A DNA stretch of 23,091 nucleotides from Pigoraptor vietnamica (taxonomy: Eukaryota > Opisthokonta > Filasterea), in the NCBI GenBank assembly GCA_943704525.1, contig CALSCQ010000246.1:1-23091 (forward strand), in the 5' to 3' direction. This document shows positions 1-14,242 of this stretch, in pieces. A program made the translations under genes and the position numbers. The stretch's first letter is position 1; each line of letters opens with the position of its first letter. The notes under the pieces were generated by a model. That model searched no databases. It was not told the DNA's origin and saw only the letters and a program-made list of their open reading frames with translations.

Positions 1-88
1 GGGGGAGGAGAGAGAGAGGGAGAGAGAGAGAGAGAAAGAGGGAGAGAGAGACAGCGAGAGGGAGAGGGAGAGACAGAGAGAAACAGAG

Positions 89-148
<60 letters not shown>

Positions 149-229
149 TGTGTGTGTGTGTGTGTGTGTGCGGCTGTGTGAATATGTGTGTCTGTGTGAT
201 GTGTGCGCGCTTGTGTTCGGGCCACTTAC
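1..229. repeat. GA-rich then GT microsatellite
   Basis: Bases 1-147 are almost pure purine (GA repeats broken by GGGA, CAGA and AAAG units), and 147-170 is a (GT)n run. Read on the minus strand this is CA followed by CT repeat lying directly downstream of the donor at 229, so it forms the start of an intron of the gene whose first exon ends at 230. The long CT stretch could serve as a polypyrimidine tract. The acceptor lies beyond the left edge. Open frames starting in the GT run (Cys-Val repeats) are artefacts of the repeat. Confidence 0.9.
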
Positions 230-563
230 CAGGTGTCAACGTGTACGTGCGACGAGCGACGACTTTGTCCAAGGCCACAACAACGCCAGGCCCCCCAGAC
301 TCGCCCTCCACGAGCAACATCTCGACACCGTGCCCGGCGTCCTGTATAAGGGCTTTCGTAACGGCCGTCAGAGGGCACTCGAAAAGCGTCCGCGAGCCAT
401 CGGGAAAGACGAAAGTGGAAAAAGAGGAAAAAGGATCGTCGTCAGTCCTCCGCCTCTTGACGGCTGCAGAGGAGGGTCCACCCTCCCGCTTACGGCCCCT
501 CTCCATCTCCGTTGGTGGTTTCGTTCCTTTCAAGCACGTCTTTTTCACACCACCATTCACCAT
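230..563 (-). CDS. First exon of an unrecognised gene running off the left edge
   Basis: On the minus strand an open frame starts at ATG 563 (another in-frame ATG at 506) and runs to a clean donor, CCTG|GTAAGT, with the exon ending at 230 after 111 codons plus one base. An in-frame stop lies upstream of 563. The peptide has a basic, Ser-rich start (motifs ERGRKRE and VKRRRTDDD, resembling a nuclear localisation signal) and then a folded-looking stretch with segments FVFPDGSRTLFECPLTAV, GVEMLLVEGE and VVVALDKVVARRTYTL. Codon use is GC-rich like the neighbouring genes. I do not recognise the family. The rest of the gene lies outside the window, past the GA/GT repeat. Confidence rests on frame quality and the donor only. 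Confidence 0.5.
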
Positions 564-711
564 TCGCGGAGGCAGCACGTGATTATTTCGCCTCGTGTAA
601 TGTATGGACCTTCACTATGGGAATGACGCAGCGCATTTCGTGGGGCCTTACTACAATGAAGGCAAATTCCTAGCCTTTTTTGGAGATATCAGCCGGCGTA
701 GCGATTTATCA

Positions 712-1420
712 TTACTGACCTCTCAGTGCAGGGGTACTACCCTGCTCTCGGCAGTGCCCAAGGCCGGCAGGGGTACTGACCCCTGGCCGGAGGTGGTTCC
801 CCCATGTTGCTGTCACGGGATTGAAGACACTAAAATCAGTTTTCGCAAAAAGTCCTGACTCCTTGAGGCTGGCGATGTAGTCGCTTGGATACACTTGCGG
901 TGCCCATGTTGCTGTGGCCGGCGGCGGGCCGCGTGCACCTTGCATAGCCTGGCGGGATAAGACTGACATGGCGTCAGCTAAAGTTGCCGGAATTGACTTC
1001 AGTCGTTGTGTCAATACTCGAGCGCAGGGAGTATGCCCGGGTGCGTACGGAGTACGAAATAATATTCTGCCATGTGTCAATGCCAGTGTACACCCGCGCG
1101 CGTATGTGTGACTGTGCCAGTGTGCATCGGATTGATAATAAATGGAGTGCGACGTGCCTCGGGGGGGCTCGCGATCGCGCCACGGCACAACACTTCGAAT
1201 TCGCTGACGACGGACAGTGTCGGCATGGTTCCGTCAGCATGGGCGCAGCCTGATTATTGACAATTATCAGTAATACGTACCTTGAAGCTTCGCAATCTCA
1301 GGCAAATCCAAACAGGCAGTCACGGCGGTAATGCAAACGGCAACGAGCACAACGGAGGCGGCCGTGAGCCGCAGTGGCTTCGCCACGGCATGCCGGGCCG
1401 AGTTCTGAGCCCGGCCCCTG
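712..1420 (-). CDS. Possible two-exon secreted or membrane-anchored protein
   Basis: Exon A (about 1420 to 1281, minus) encodes a hydrophobic helix, LRLTAASVVLVAVCITAVTA, followed by CLDLPEIAKLQ, and ends at a good donor, CAAG|GTACGT. Exon B (962 to 712) begins at an acceptor, ATGTCAG|TC, and stays in phase: it encodes a Pro/Ala segment and a segment YPSDYIASLKESGLFAKTDF, then ends at a stop at 714-712. The joined phase works (1+2 bases). The helix looks like a signal peptide or membrane anchor, recalling the first exon of the receptor cyclase in the same orientation, but I see no start codon in frame: a stop precedes exon A, so an upstream coding exon would be needed. I do not recognise the family. 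It may be a pseudogene or a chance frame. Confidence 0.35.
728..790. repeat. Two neighbouring hairpins sharing a GCAGGGGTACT core
   Basis: GCAGGG (728-733) pairs with CCCTGC (740-745) around a short loop. A second, larger imperfect palindrome spans 764-790, with arms beginning CCGGCAGGGG and ending CCCCTGGCCGG. Both contain GCAGGGGTACT. They fall in the 3' end of the doubtful exon B, where they encode a repeated STPA motif. They might equally be part of a degraded repeat element. Confidence 0.6.
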
Positions 1421-1798
1421 ACCAGACAGTTCTACTGTAGTGTTGAAAGATCACCCACTGCGGGGCAGCCGGCCGGTCCACGGTCAGTCTGTATCCATTC
1501 GGTCCCTCCGAAAAACGAATAAGAATTGAGTGGACACTTGCGCAAACCGGCTGAATCAGTGGGACCGCGGGGACCAATCGACCCCATTGACAGTGGGCCC
1601 GGCGGTAGTGTTCGGCCCTGATCCCGGCGGCCATCGGCAGGGGCCGTCAAGCAGTGTATTTATTTCTGCTGTGAGTTCGGTGTGGTCGTGCGGCCTGCTG
1701 TGCGCTCCTGTCTGCCGTGCGCTCTACTAGTTGCCGCTCGTGTCCGAAGTGCGCTTGCGTGCTGTGTGCTCGTGTGTAGTGCCAGTGTGCGCTCGTCA

Positions 1799-1820
1799 GT
1801 GCCGGCCCACTTGCCGGCAC
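1799..1820. repeat. Perfect 8-base-arm hairpin
   Basis: GTGCCGGC (1799-1806) and GCCGGCAC (1813-1820) are exact reverse complements separated by six bases. The function is unknown; it lies in a gene-free GC-rich spacer. Confidence 0.7.
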
Positions 1821-2347
1821 CGTGTACATGTTGCACGTGCACTAACCCGCAGCACTGCGGCTGCAGCATCGCCCAACACACTCGGCTGCGCACCGTCTCG
1901 CCGCCGAGCTGTGTCTCTGTTTCCAACCACATGTCAGGGCGTCCATGACTGTGAACCGACTGTGCGCAGCCGCCCGGCCGGCCGGTTTGCATGCAGTGAG
2001 CCCCCACTTGCCCTGGCGAGACTAGCAATGTTGCACCGGTCCCGGCCCAGGCACTGAAGTTTTCGTGACGTTCTGAATCACTACGGTTAGTTTTAATTAC
2101 CAATCATAGGTTTTCTGAAGTAAGTCGGTGCGCATCTCAGTTTGTATAGTTGATCGCACTCGATACAGTTCTGTTGAGGATACAAGTGGTCAACGGCATG
2201 TAACGGGAAACCAGCGACTCAGCACCCGGCTGAAGGCCCCACCAAGAGTCCTACTCCGCTAATATAAATAGGTCGGCCAGTGGCACGCACGTTGCGGCAA
2301 TTGACTGAAAGATAACAAGCCGATCCAACTGCACCAGATTTAACGCG

Positions 2348-2353
2348 TTTATT
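2348..2353 (-). promoter_or_regulatory. Polyadenylation signal of the receptor cyclase gene
   Basis: AATAAA on the minus strand, about 85 bases after the cyclase stop codon (2438-2436), in the expected place for a eukaryotic poly(A) signal. Confidence 0.5.
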
Positions 2354-2435
2354 TGCAGTTGGCCAGTGGGATGCCGTTGGCATTGACAGAGTTGGCGAAG
2401 AGGAGGAGTTGGCCGACGTTGCACTTTGCCGCCAC

Positions 2436-8461
<6,026 letters not shown>

Positions 8462-8859
8462 GGTGGATGCAATCACCGAGAGGTAGGGTGCCCAGGGACG
8501 CCTCCAGGGAATTTTAAGCGTGGGGGTCCGGTGTGCGAGGGGATGCATGGCTGTGTTTAAATTGACGCCCAGTTACGGCATCGAGGCAATGTATGGAATC
8601 CTCCCTCGCAACAAACCAGGTTGACGGACACTAATTTTAGCAATAGACGCAGACATCTTATTGGTCTCGATGGACGTCCGGATACGCACCTTAGGCTGGA
8701 TGGGTGGCAATACACGCTACACGCACGGAAGATGAATACACGCACTGCAGACGACGACTCTGATGGCACCATGATGAGTCTCTAGCACGACAATACGAAT
8801 ATATTCATTGAAATACGGGCAATGACCAGCACTTGCCCTGCGAGACACGCAAAGCACTG
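8462..8859. other. Spacer between FAD synthase and the receptor cyclase (tandem genes)
   Basis: These 398 bases hold the 3' end of FAD synthase and the presumed promoter and 5' leader of the cyclase; both genes read on the minus strand. An in-frame ATG at 8548 could extend the cyclase N-terminus by 29 residues, but the ATG at 8461 gives the more typical signal peptide. I see no AATAAA and no clear TATA box. Confidence 0.5.
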
Positions 8860-10319
8860 TCATCGCTGCCGTCCTGCGCGCTCGGCATCATGCTTCTCCA
8901 GCATATGCGCGGGAAGATATCCGCTTTCACACTGGAGGAGAGGATTGGGCTGCGTATTCGCCTTGCTGCCGAGCGAAGTGTACCTGTTGGGATGGACGTC
9001 AATGTCATGCGTGTGCAAAACGAGCAACAGGGGTTCGTAGCGCACCCCAAGTCATAGAGCGGGCAGTAAGGTACTCGAAGTAGCCGCAGAAACTCCCAAA
9101 CGGCGTCGTATGGCCAGTCCAAAATGGGATTCACGCGCATGAATTCTGGCCACCCTTTCTCCACATCCGTGAGCGAAAATGGCTCCAAACGGTCTGCAAC
9201 ACAGAGCGCCATGTCAGCATGCGCCGGATGCGCTTTTTTTCACAGTCAGTCCAGCTCACGTAAAAAGCGCGCAGCACCTGCAAACGGGTCCGTTCGTCGG
9301 GTTCCGACAAGGATTGCGCGTACGGATGGGTTCGTGTCGCGCAGCCATACGAGCGCACTCTTAATGTCACCATTAACGACCACAAGGCTCAGGTTGTACC
9401 TGGAGGCGAAGTGCGTCGGCGACTCACATGAAGACCGGCGCCACACATTATCCAAACAAATGACATAGACATACGCAACAATCCGGCGTAGCGACTCAAG
9501 GCACACTCTACGTCCACAGTCTACTCGATAACGGACAATCCACTTTAGCACGAGGGCGCCGCACACAGAGGCCGCAAGGATACAGCCACGCTGCCAATGC
9601 GCCACACCCCATGCATTAAGCAGCACACGCACAACGGAGCACCCCCAGCGCACAAGGCGACATTCCATGCACCACAACATTCGTGTGGCGACCCAACAAC
9701 CACACGGAAAGCCAAAATACCAACCGGTCACGGCAATCCTCCACAAAGCGCTCCACTTCGTCAAACGGGCCCGGCGAGCGGACGTAAATGGCATGGAGTG
9801 GTTGTGCCGCAGCGCTTTCACCACACACGCGGCCAACGACCGCTCGATAGAGGTGGAGGAGAACGGTGCAGTCTTTCCCCCCATTGAAGCTGATGCTGAG
9901 GCCGCTGACGCTACACAGGGTCGAGGGATTGAGTTACAGGCCGCTCCCACGCACAGGGGAGAAAGGTGGGGTGGAGAAGTCACATAGCAGTGATAATGAG
10001 GCGCGCAGAACACATGACAGACGCCTTCATGTATGTGCGTACAGAGACGCGGTGTTTGTGAGTCTACTCCATAGAGTTCAACATGCAATCGTAGGGTCGA
10101 GAAAGCGTAAGTCCTTGGGTTTGTTTGTGTGAACTGCGAATGGGAGCACAGATGTAGTCGTGTGTGTCGTGCGTTTGGGTGCGTTGATAGGCATGCGTGC
10201 TGGTGCGTTTGTGTGCGTGTGGGAAATTGCATGCGTGAGCGTGTACGTGTTAATAGAAAGGACGGCCTCAGCTCCGCTCAGCGCCTTCGGCGAGGATGCT
10301 TGTTGGCGCGAGTCTGTAC

Positions 10320-10361
<42 letters not shown>

Positions 10362-10520
10362 GTGCTCTTGTGCGTTCGCGCTTGTGGCCACATGCACAAC
10401 AACGAACCCATAGCGGCGAACGGCCTCCTCGATCACCGCAAGAGAAGCGCGCACAAGCGCCGCAAGACGACCCTCTCCTGCGCACAGAGCGTATACCGCC
10501 ATTTCCATGCCCTCCCCCAT
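8860..10520 (-). CDS. FLAD1: FAD synthase (FMN adenylyltransferase), PAPS-reductase-like type
   Basis: Exons (minus): 10520-10408, 9910-9725, 9399-9278, 9193-9046, 8983-8860; all phases agree and give 230 residues. It transfers AMP from ATP to FMN to make FAD, the last step of flavin cofactor synthesis. Seen: N-terminal helix ([10 protein letters not shown]); the PP-loop [14 protein letters not shown] near residue 45, binding ATP phosphates; [19 protein letters not shown]; the family signature [14 protein letters not shown]; then [27 protein letters not shown] and GYTSLGS near the C-terminus, the region expected to hold flavin/adenine-binding residues. The protein resembles the single-domain yeast enzyme; no molybdopterin-binding-like domain, as found on the human protein, is visible upstream. 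Intron 1 (497 bases) carries a (TG)n run. The start is ATG 10520, with no better in-frame choice. The gene is head to head with the capping enzyme. Confidence 0.95.
10323..10356. repeat. (TG)17 microsatellite in FAD synthase intron 1
   Basis: Uninterrupted TG repeat on the plus strand, reading as CA in the sense of the FAD synthase transcript. It lies about 50 bases downstream of the intron 1 donor at 10407. Confidence 0.95.
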
Positions 10521-10803
10521 CGCAGTTTCGTCACAGGCGCATCACACGGCCACTTACAAGCGTACAATGTTCGCTCTTCACACTTCTTAGTGTGGTCACG
10601 TGGTGGGGCCATCACACATCGATGAAGGCACTGAGGGCCACTGACGCTGCGAGCAACCGCTATTGTCTTCGAGCCAAGCGGGGCCCCTTGCCCTTGTGCT
10701 CCAAAGGGCGCCCTGCGTGACGTATTTGTGTGTGTTGTGCCGGTGTGTGTTGTGTCGGCGTGTGTGGTGTGCGTATTGCGTGTGCACGTCTGTTTCGTTC
10801 CAA
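10521..10803. promoter_or_regulatory. Candidate bidirectional promoter: FAD synthase / capping enzyme
   Basis: 283 bases separate the divergent start codons of FAD synthase (10520, minus) and the capping enzyme (10804, plus). The right part (10725-10795) is GT-rich with repeated GTGTGTTGTG units. No TATA or initiator motif is convincing. Promoter function is inferred from gene layout only. Confidence 0.5.
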
Positions 10804-13800
10804 ATGGCGTTCTCGTCGTCGCGCGACAGCCAAGCGCTGCCGGACCGGTGGCTGAACTGCCCGCGCATGGGCAACACCATGCAAGGTGGGCTGGTGCTCC
10901 TCGTGCGGGCGATCGCTCGTAACTCGTGGATGTGCCGTCCGTGCTTGTGTGTGTGTAGGGGGGAGAGGTGTATGATGCCGCTCGCTGTTTTTGGAACGCG
11001 CTCTTACGCCATTGTCACTTTGCAGACACGCCGTTCATTGCCTTTAAGGTATGTGCGTGTGTGCCTCGCAGCGCCCCTGGATGACGACTCAAATCGCCCG
11101 CTTGTGACCCCTATCAATGCCTCATTTTCTCGTCGACTGACAATGTATGTCCTTGCCACACACCCACGCGCACGCACGCAAGACTCCTCTTGGCGTCGCA
11201 TTTGAGCGCGACGTCCCGGCCAGCCACCGCTTTACGCCCGAAATGGTCGTCAACCGCCTTCGCAGCATCAACGTACGTGACTCGGCAACGTCATGCATGC
11301 CCGTTTCCGCCCTGTTAACACGTGCCTTGCGCGCAGATCGAACTTGGTCTTGTCGTGAACCTCACCAAAACGACGCGGTATTATGGACCCGACGAATTCG
11401 AGTCGCACGGCGTGCGCTTTGTGCAAATCATGTGTGCCGGGTAAGGGGAGGGTTATGTGCGCACGCGTTGCGCCTTATGTGCGGACTGAAACCGCCGCCT
11501 TTCAGACACGGACAATGCCCGACGCCCGAGGAAACTGCGCGGTTCATCAGTGTGTGCGCCGCATTTAACGACCGCAACCCGCACAAGTTCATCGGTGCGT
11601 GCGTGAGTCTCGTGTGTGTGCGTGGGCCTATTGTCACCGGCGTTATGGCGTTTTGCAAAGCGGTTGTGGCCAGCGTGAATACCGCCCCCGCTTCTTTACA
11701 ATGGTACGCTGCGCGTGCAGGCGTCCACTGCACCCACGGCTTCAACCGCACGGGCTTTCTCATCGTCGCCTATCTGGTCGAGCGCCAAATGTGGAGCGTG
11801 GAGGCCGCCATTTCCGTGTTTGCGCGCGCGCGTCCGCCGGGAATATACAAGGTAAGGAGGCACTCGCCCGTATCCGTTGGTGTTAATCAGCGGCGAGTGC
11901 GCGTCAATCGCGCCGCGTCTTCTCCACCTTTCTGTTCCCTCAATTTCCGATGTCACGACAGCGTGACTACTTGGCCGAGCTTTGCACGCGCTTCGGTGGC
12001 AACCCAAACGACATTGACGTGCCGACGTATCCGGACTGGGATGCGGGCGTTCCCCCCAGCGCCGCGGCGGCTGGCAATGGCGCCAGCAGGAAAAGGTCAC
12101 GCGAGGATGATGGAGACGACCGCGAAAGGCCGACGGTACGCCTTAGACCCCCCCCCCCCTCTCCTTTCCCCTTCCCCTCTCCCCTCTCTTCTCGTTTCTC
12201 TCTCGCTCTCGCTCCCTTCCTTTCTTTTTTCTTTCTTTCTTTCTTCCTGCCGACGTCAACGGGGGTTCAACCCAGACAACTGTCTACTGAACTGAGGTCT
12301 CTTTCTGCACTTGCGCCTTGCTTCCCCTTGGGCCTGCGGTGCACTTGCGCCTTGCTTCCCCTTGGGCCTGCGGTGCACTTGCGCCTTGCTTCCCCTTGGG
12401 CCTGCGGTCTTCTTGCTCTGCGTAACATGCGCCACTCTGCGACAGAGCGACTTTGCTATTCCCGGCTTGTCTGGAGTCGTGCCCGTTCTGGGCGATCGGC
12501 GCCTCGAAATCCTTAGGCGCGTGTGCGAGGCAAGTCACTTCGCTTTTGTGCCACGCACCCCGCGCATGCACTATCTCGTGTGTATATTTGGCCGCCGCCG
12601 TCTCACCCTATGCCAACCGCCTCGCATTTCGCCGCAGCTGTGCAATTGGCGCGGGCTCGGCCTGTTCCCGGGAGCCCAGCCCGTGTCGCTGGACCGGCGG
12701 AGTCTCGGCTTTCTCGGCGAGGAGCCGTACAAGGTCAGCTGGAAGGCGGACGGCACGCGCTACATGATGCTCATCGACGGGCCGCGCGGGACATTCCTCA
12801 CCGACCGCAACGAGTGCGTCTTTGAGATCAAGAATGCCGTGTTCCCCTATCGCAAGGACCATAAGATCCTGGTGGGTCGCGCTCTGCTCCTTGTGGTGTC
12901 AGGCGTACGAGTGTTGGGCGTACTTCGTTGCCTGACACCGTTGCTCTGCACGAGTAGGTGAAAGATACGCTCGTGGACGGCGAGCTTGTCATTGACGACG
13001 AAAACAATGTGAGTGTCTACGCGGCGTTATTACCCGTACCTTGCTGACGTTCCTCCCGCGTGCTCGCAGACCAAGCGGCCCCGCTATCTCATCTACGACG
13101 CCGTGGTGCTCATGAAGTTTCCGATTGGGCAAGAAACGTACTCGAAACGCCTCGAGGCGATTGAGGTGCGTCTTTTGTGTTCTCTGCTCACGCTCTGTGT
13201 GTTGTGCGCTATACCCACGCCTTTGTGCTTGTGCGGTTCCGCATCTGTTACTAAACCGACTTCATCGGCCAGCTCGAACTCATCCGCCCGCGCGCCGAGG
13301 CGGCGAAGGAGAGCGGCGGCATTCCGCAGGCGCCCTTTGGTATCCACGCGAAGCAATTCTTTCCCCTCGAGGCGCTTGATAAGGCAAGGGCAAGCCTGGA
13401 AGAACCATTTGCGCGCGTCGCCTGGAGTTTCCGTGTCCTTACTCGCTGCGTCGGCAGGTATTACACATGAAACTGGCGCACGAGACCGACGGCCTCATAC
13501 TCGCTCCCGCGCGCCGGCCGTACGAGTGCGGGCGGTGCGACAGGCTGCTCAAATGGAAGCCGGCAGACTTGAACTCTGCAGATTTTCGGTGGGTGCCGCG
13601 TGAACTGTGAGCGATGGGCAGCATTGTGTTGTTGACAGTGGTTGATTATAATACCATCCACAGAGTCGCGGTGACGCGCGAGACGAAGGAGGGCCACCCG
13701 CCGCGGACTGTCGGACAGTTGCTTGTGGGCGGCCGCGAAGGGGAGCTCATCAGCATTGGACACCTTGCGCCCATGCCCCTCGACCAACTGCGCGCACTCG

Positions 13801-14057
13801 ACGGAAAAATTGTGGAGTGCCGGTGGGTGTGGTTGAGGCTGCCGCTTGTCGCTCCCTACGACCCCCGTTACAAACGTCGGTCAATTCACGCGTGTGTGCG
13901 CAGGCTCGTGAACGGCGAGTGGGTGTTCATGCGTGAGCGCAACGACAAGATGCACCCGAACGGCATCAACACGTACAACGGCGTCCTCCGCAGCATCCGC
14001 GACGGGCTGACGGAAGAGCAGCTTGTCGAGTATGTGCGCCAGCACCGACCAAGCTAG
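10804..14057 (+). CDS. RNGTT: Bifunctional mRNA capping enzyme (RNA 5'-triphosphatase and guanylyltransferase)
   Basis: Exons: 10804-10885, 11026-11048, 11183-11272, 11337-11440, 11506-11594, 11721-11851, 11962-12135, 12446-12529, 12638-12871, 12958-13008, 13070-13165, 13273-13383, 13458-13588, 13664-13822, 13904-14057. They join in phase to 570 residues, close to the animal enzyme (about 600). The N-terminal half is a cysteine-phosphatase-type RNA triphosphatase: DRWLNCPR near the start, GHGQCPTPEE, and the P-loop HCTHGFNRTG with the catalytic Cys, then FARARPPGIYK. A Ser/Asp/Arg-rich linker follows (KRSREDDGDDRE). The C-terminal half is the guanylyltransferase: FPGAQPVSLDR, then KADGTRYMMLIDG with the Lys that carries GMP, TLVDGELVID, RYLIYD, ETDGLIL, LKWKP and an OB fold ending near WVFMRERNDK. 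It adds the 5' guanosine cap to nascent nuclear transcripts. Introns at 12530 and 13384 use GC donors. The phosphatase-type fusion is the animal/plant form, unlike the fungal tunnel-type enzyme. Confidence 0.97.
12148..12246 (+). repeat. C12 and C/T-rich tract in capping-enzyme intron 7
   Basis: Begins with a run of 12 C and continues as nearly pure CT sequence for about 100 bases, just after the donor at 12136. Its mirror-like pyrimidine strand could form triplex DNA. It is followed by the 34-base repeats. Confidence 0.85.
12307..12408 (+). repeat. Three perfect 34-base tandem repeats in capping-enzyme intron 7
   Basis: Copies at 12307-12340, 12341-12374 and 12375-12408 are identical; each begins GCACTTGCGCCTTGCTTCCC and ends CTGCGGT. 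The period is not a multiple of three, and the flanking exons (ending 12135, starting 12446) splice in phase without it, so it is intronic, not coding. Each copy holds a short C/T tract. Confidence 0.95.
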
Positions 14058-14127
14058 CTCTCTAATATATGTGTAATGGGTATGTGCGCGACCAAGCTAG
14101 CTCTCTAATGTATGTGTAATGTGTACG
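14048..14127 (+). repeat. 43-base tandem duplication across the capping-enzyme stop codon
   Basis: The last codons and stop (ACCAAGCTAG) plus following 3' flank at 14048-14090 are repeated from 14091 with only about three changes over the first 36 bases. Only the first copy is in frame; the second lies in the 3' untranslated region. It fills much of the 185-base gap between two converging genes. Confidence 0.9.
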
Positions 14128-14242
14128 TCAGCATTTCGTAGTGCCCCTTGTGAACATATAAGCTCTGCAACCTTGCTGCGACATGCTGGCTATAGGGCAA
14201 CGGGTCTCGATTTCTGTACAAGCTTAAATTAGCCGCCAACAA

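Larger units (their letters stand above)
1421..2435. other. Spacer: 3' flank of the receptor cyclase plus GC-rich DNA
   Basis: No gene is supported here. Bases 2100-2435 are the likely 3' untranslated region of the receptor cyclase. Bases 1560-2060 are GC-rich with many TGTGCGCTCGTG-like stretches, a CCGGCCGGCCGG run near 1975 and a perfect hairpin at 1799-1820. Open frames on both strands are short and lack convincing splice partners. Confidence 0.5.

Noticed and set aside
1010-1249. Alternative second exon for the possible secreted protein (starting at 1249)
   Set aside because: It would need a 31-base intron, far below the others in this window (64 bases or more); the exon at 962-712 fits better.
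2341-2420. Minus-strand frame NVGQLLLFANSVNANG as an extra terminal exon
   Set aside because: The receptor cyclase ends naturally at 2436 in a phase-consistent exon, and this frame has no acceptor of its own; it lies in the 3' untranslated region.
10160-10720. Long plus-strand frame containing Cys-Val repeats
   Set aside because: It is translation of the GT microsatellite inside FAD synthase intron 1 and of the antisense of exon 1; the minus-strand exons fit a known family.
11147-12295. 382-codon plus-strand frame
   Set aside because: It runs through several introns of the capping enzyme and contains only pieces of the true exons in frame.
12307-12408. 34-base repeats as a repetitive protein domain
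   Set aside because: The unit is not a multiple of three, each copy changes frame, and the flanking capping-enzyme exons join in phase without it.
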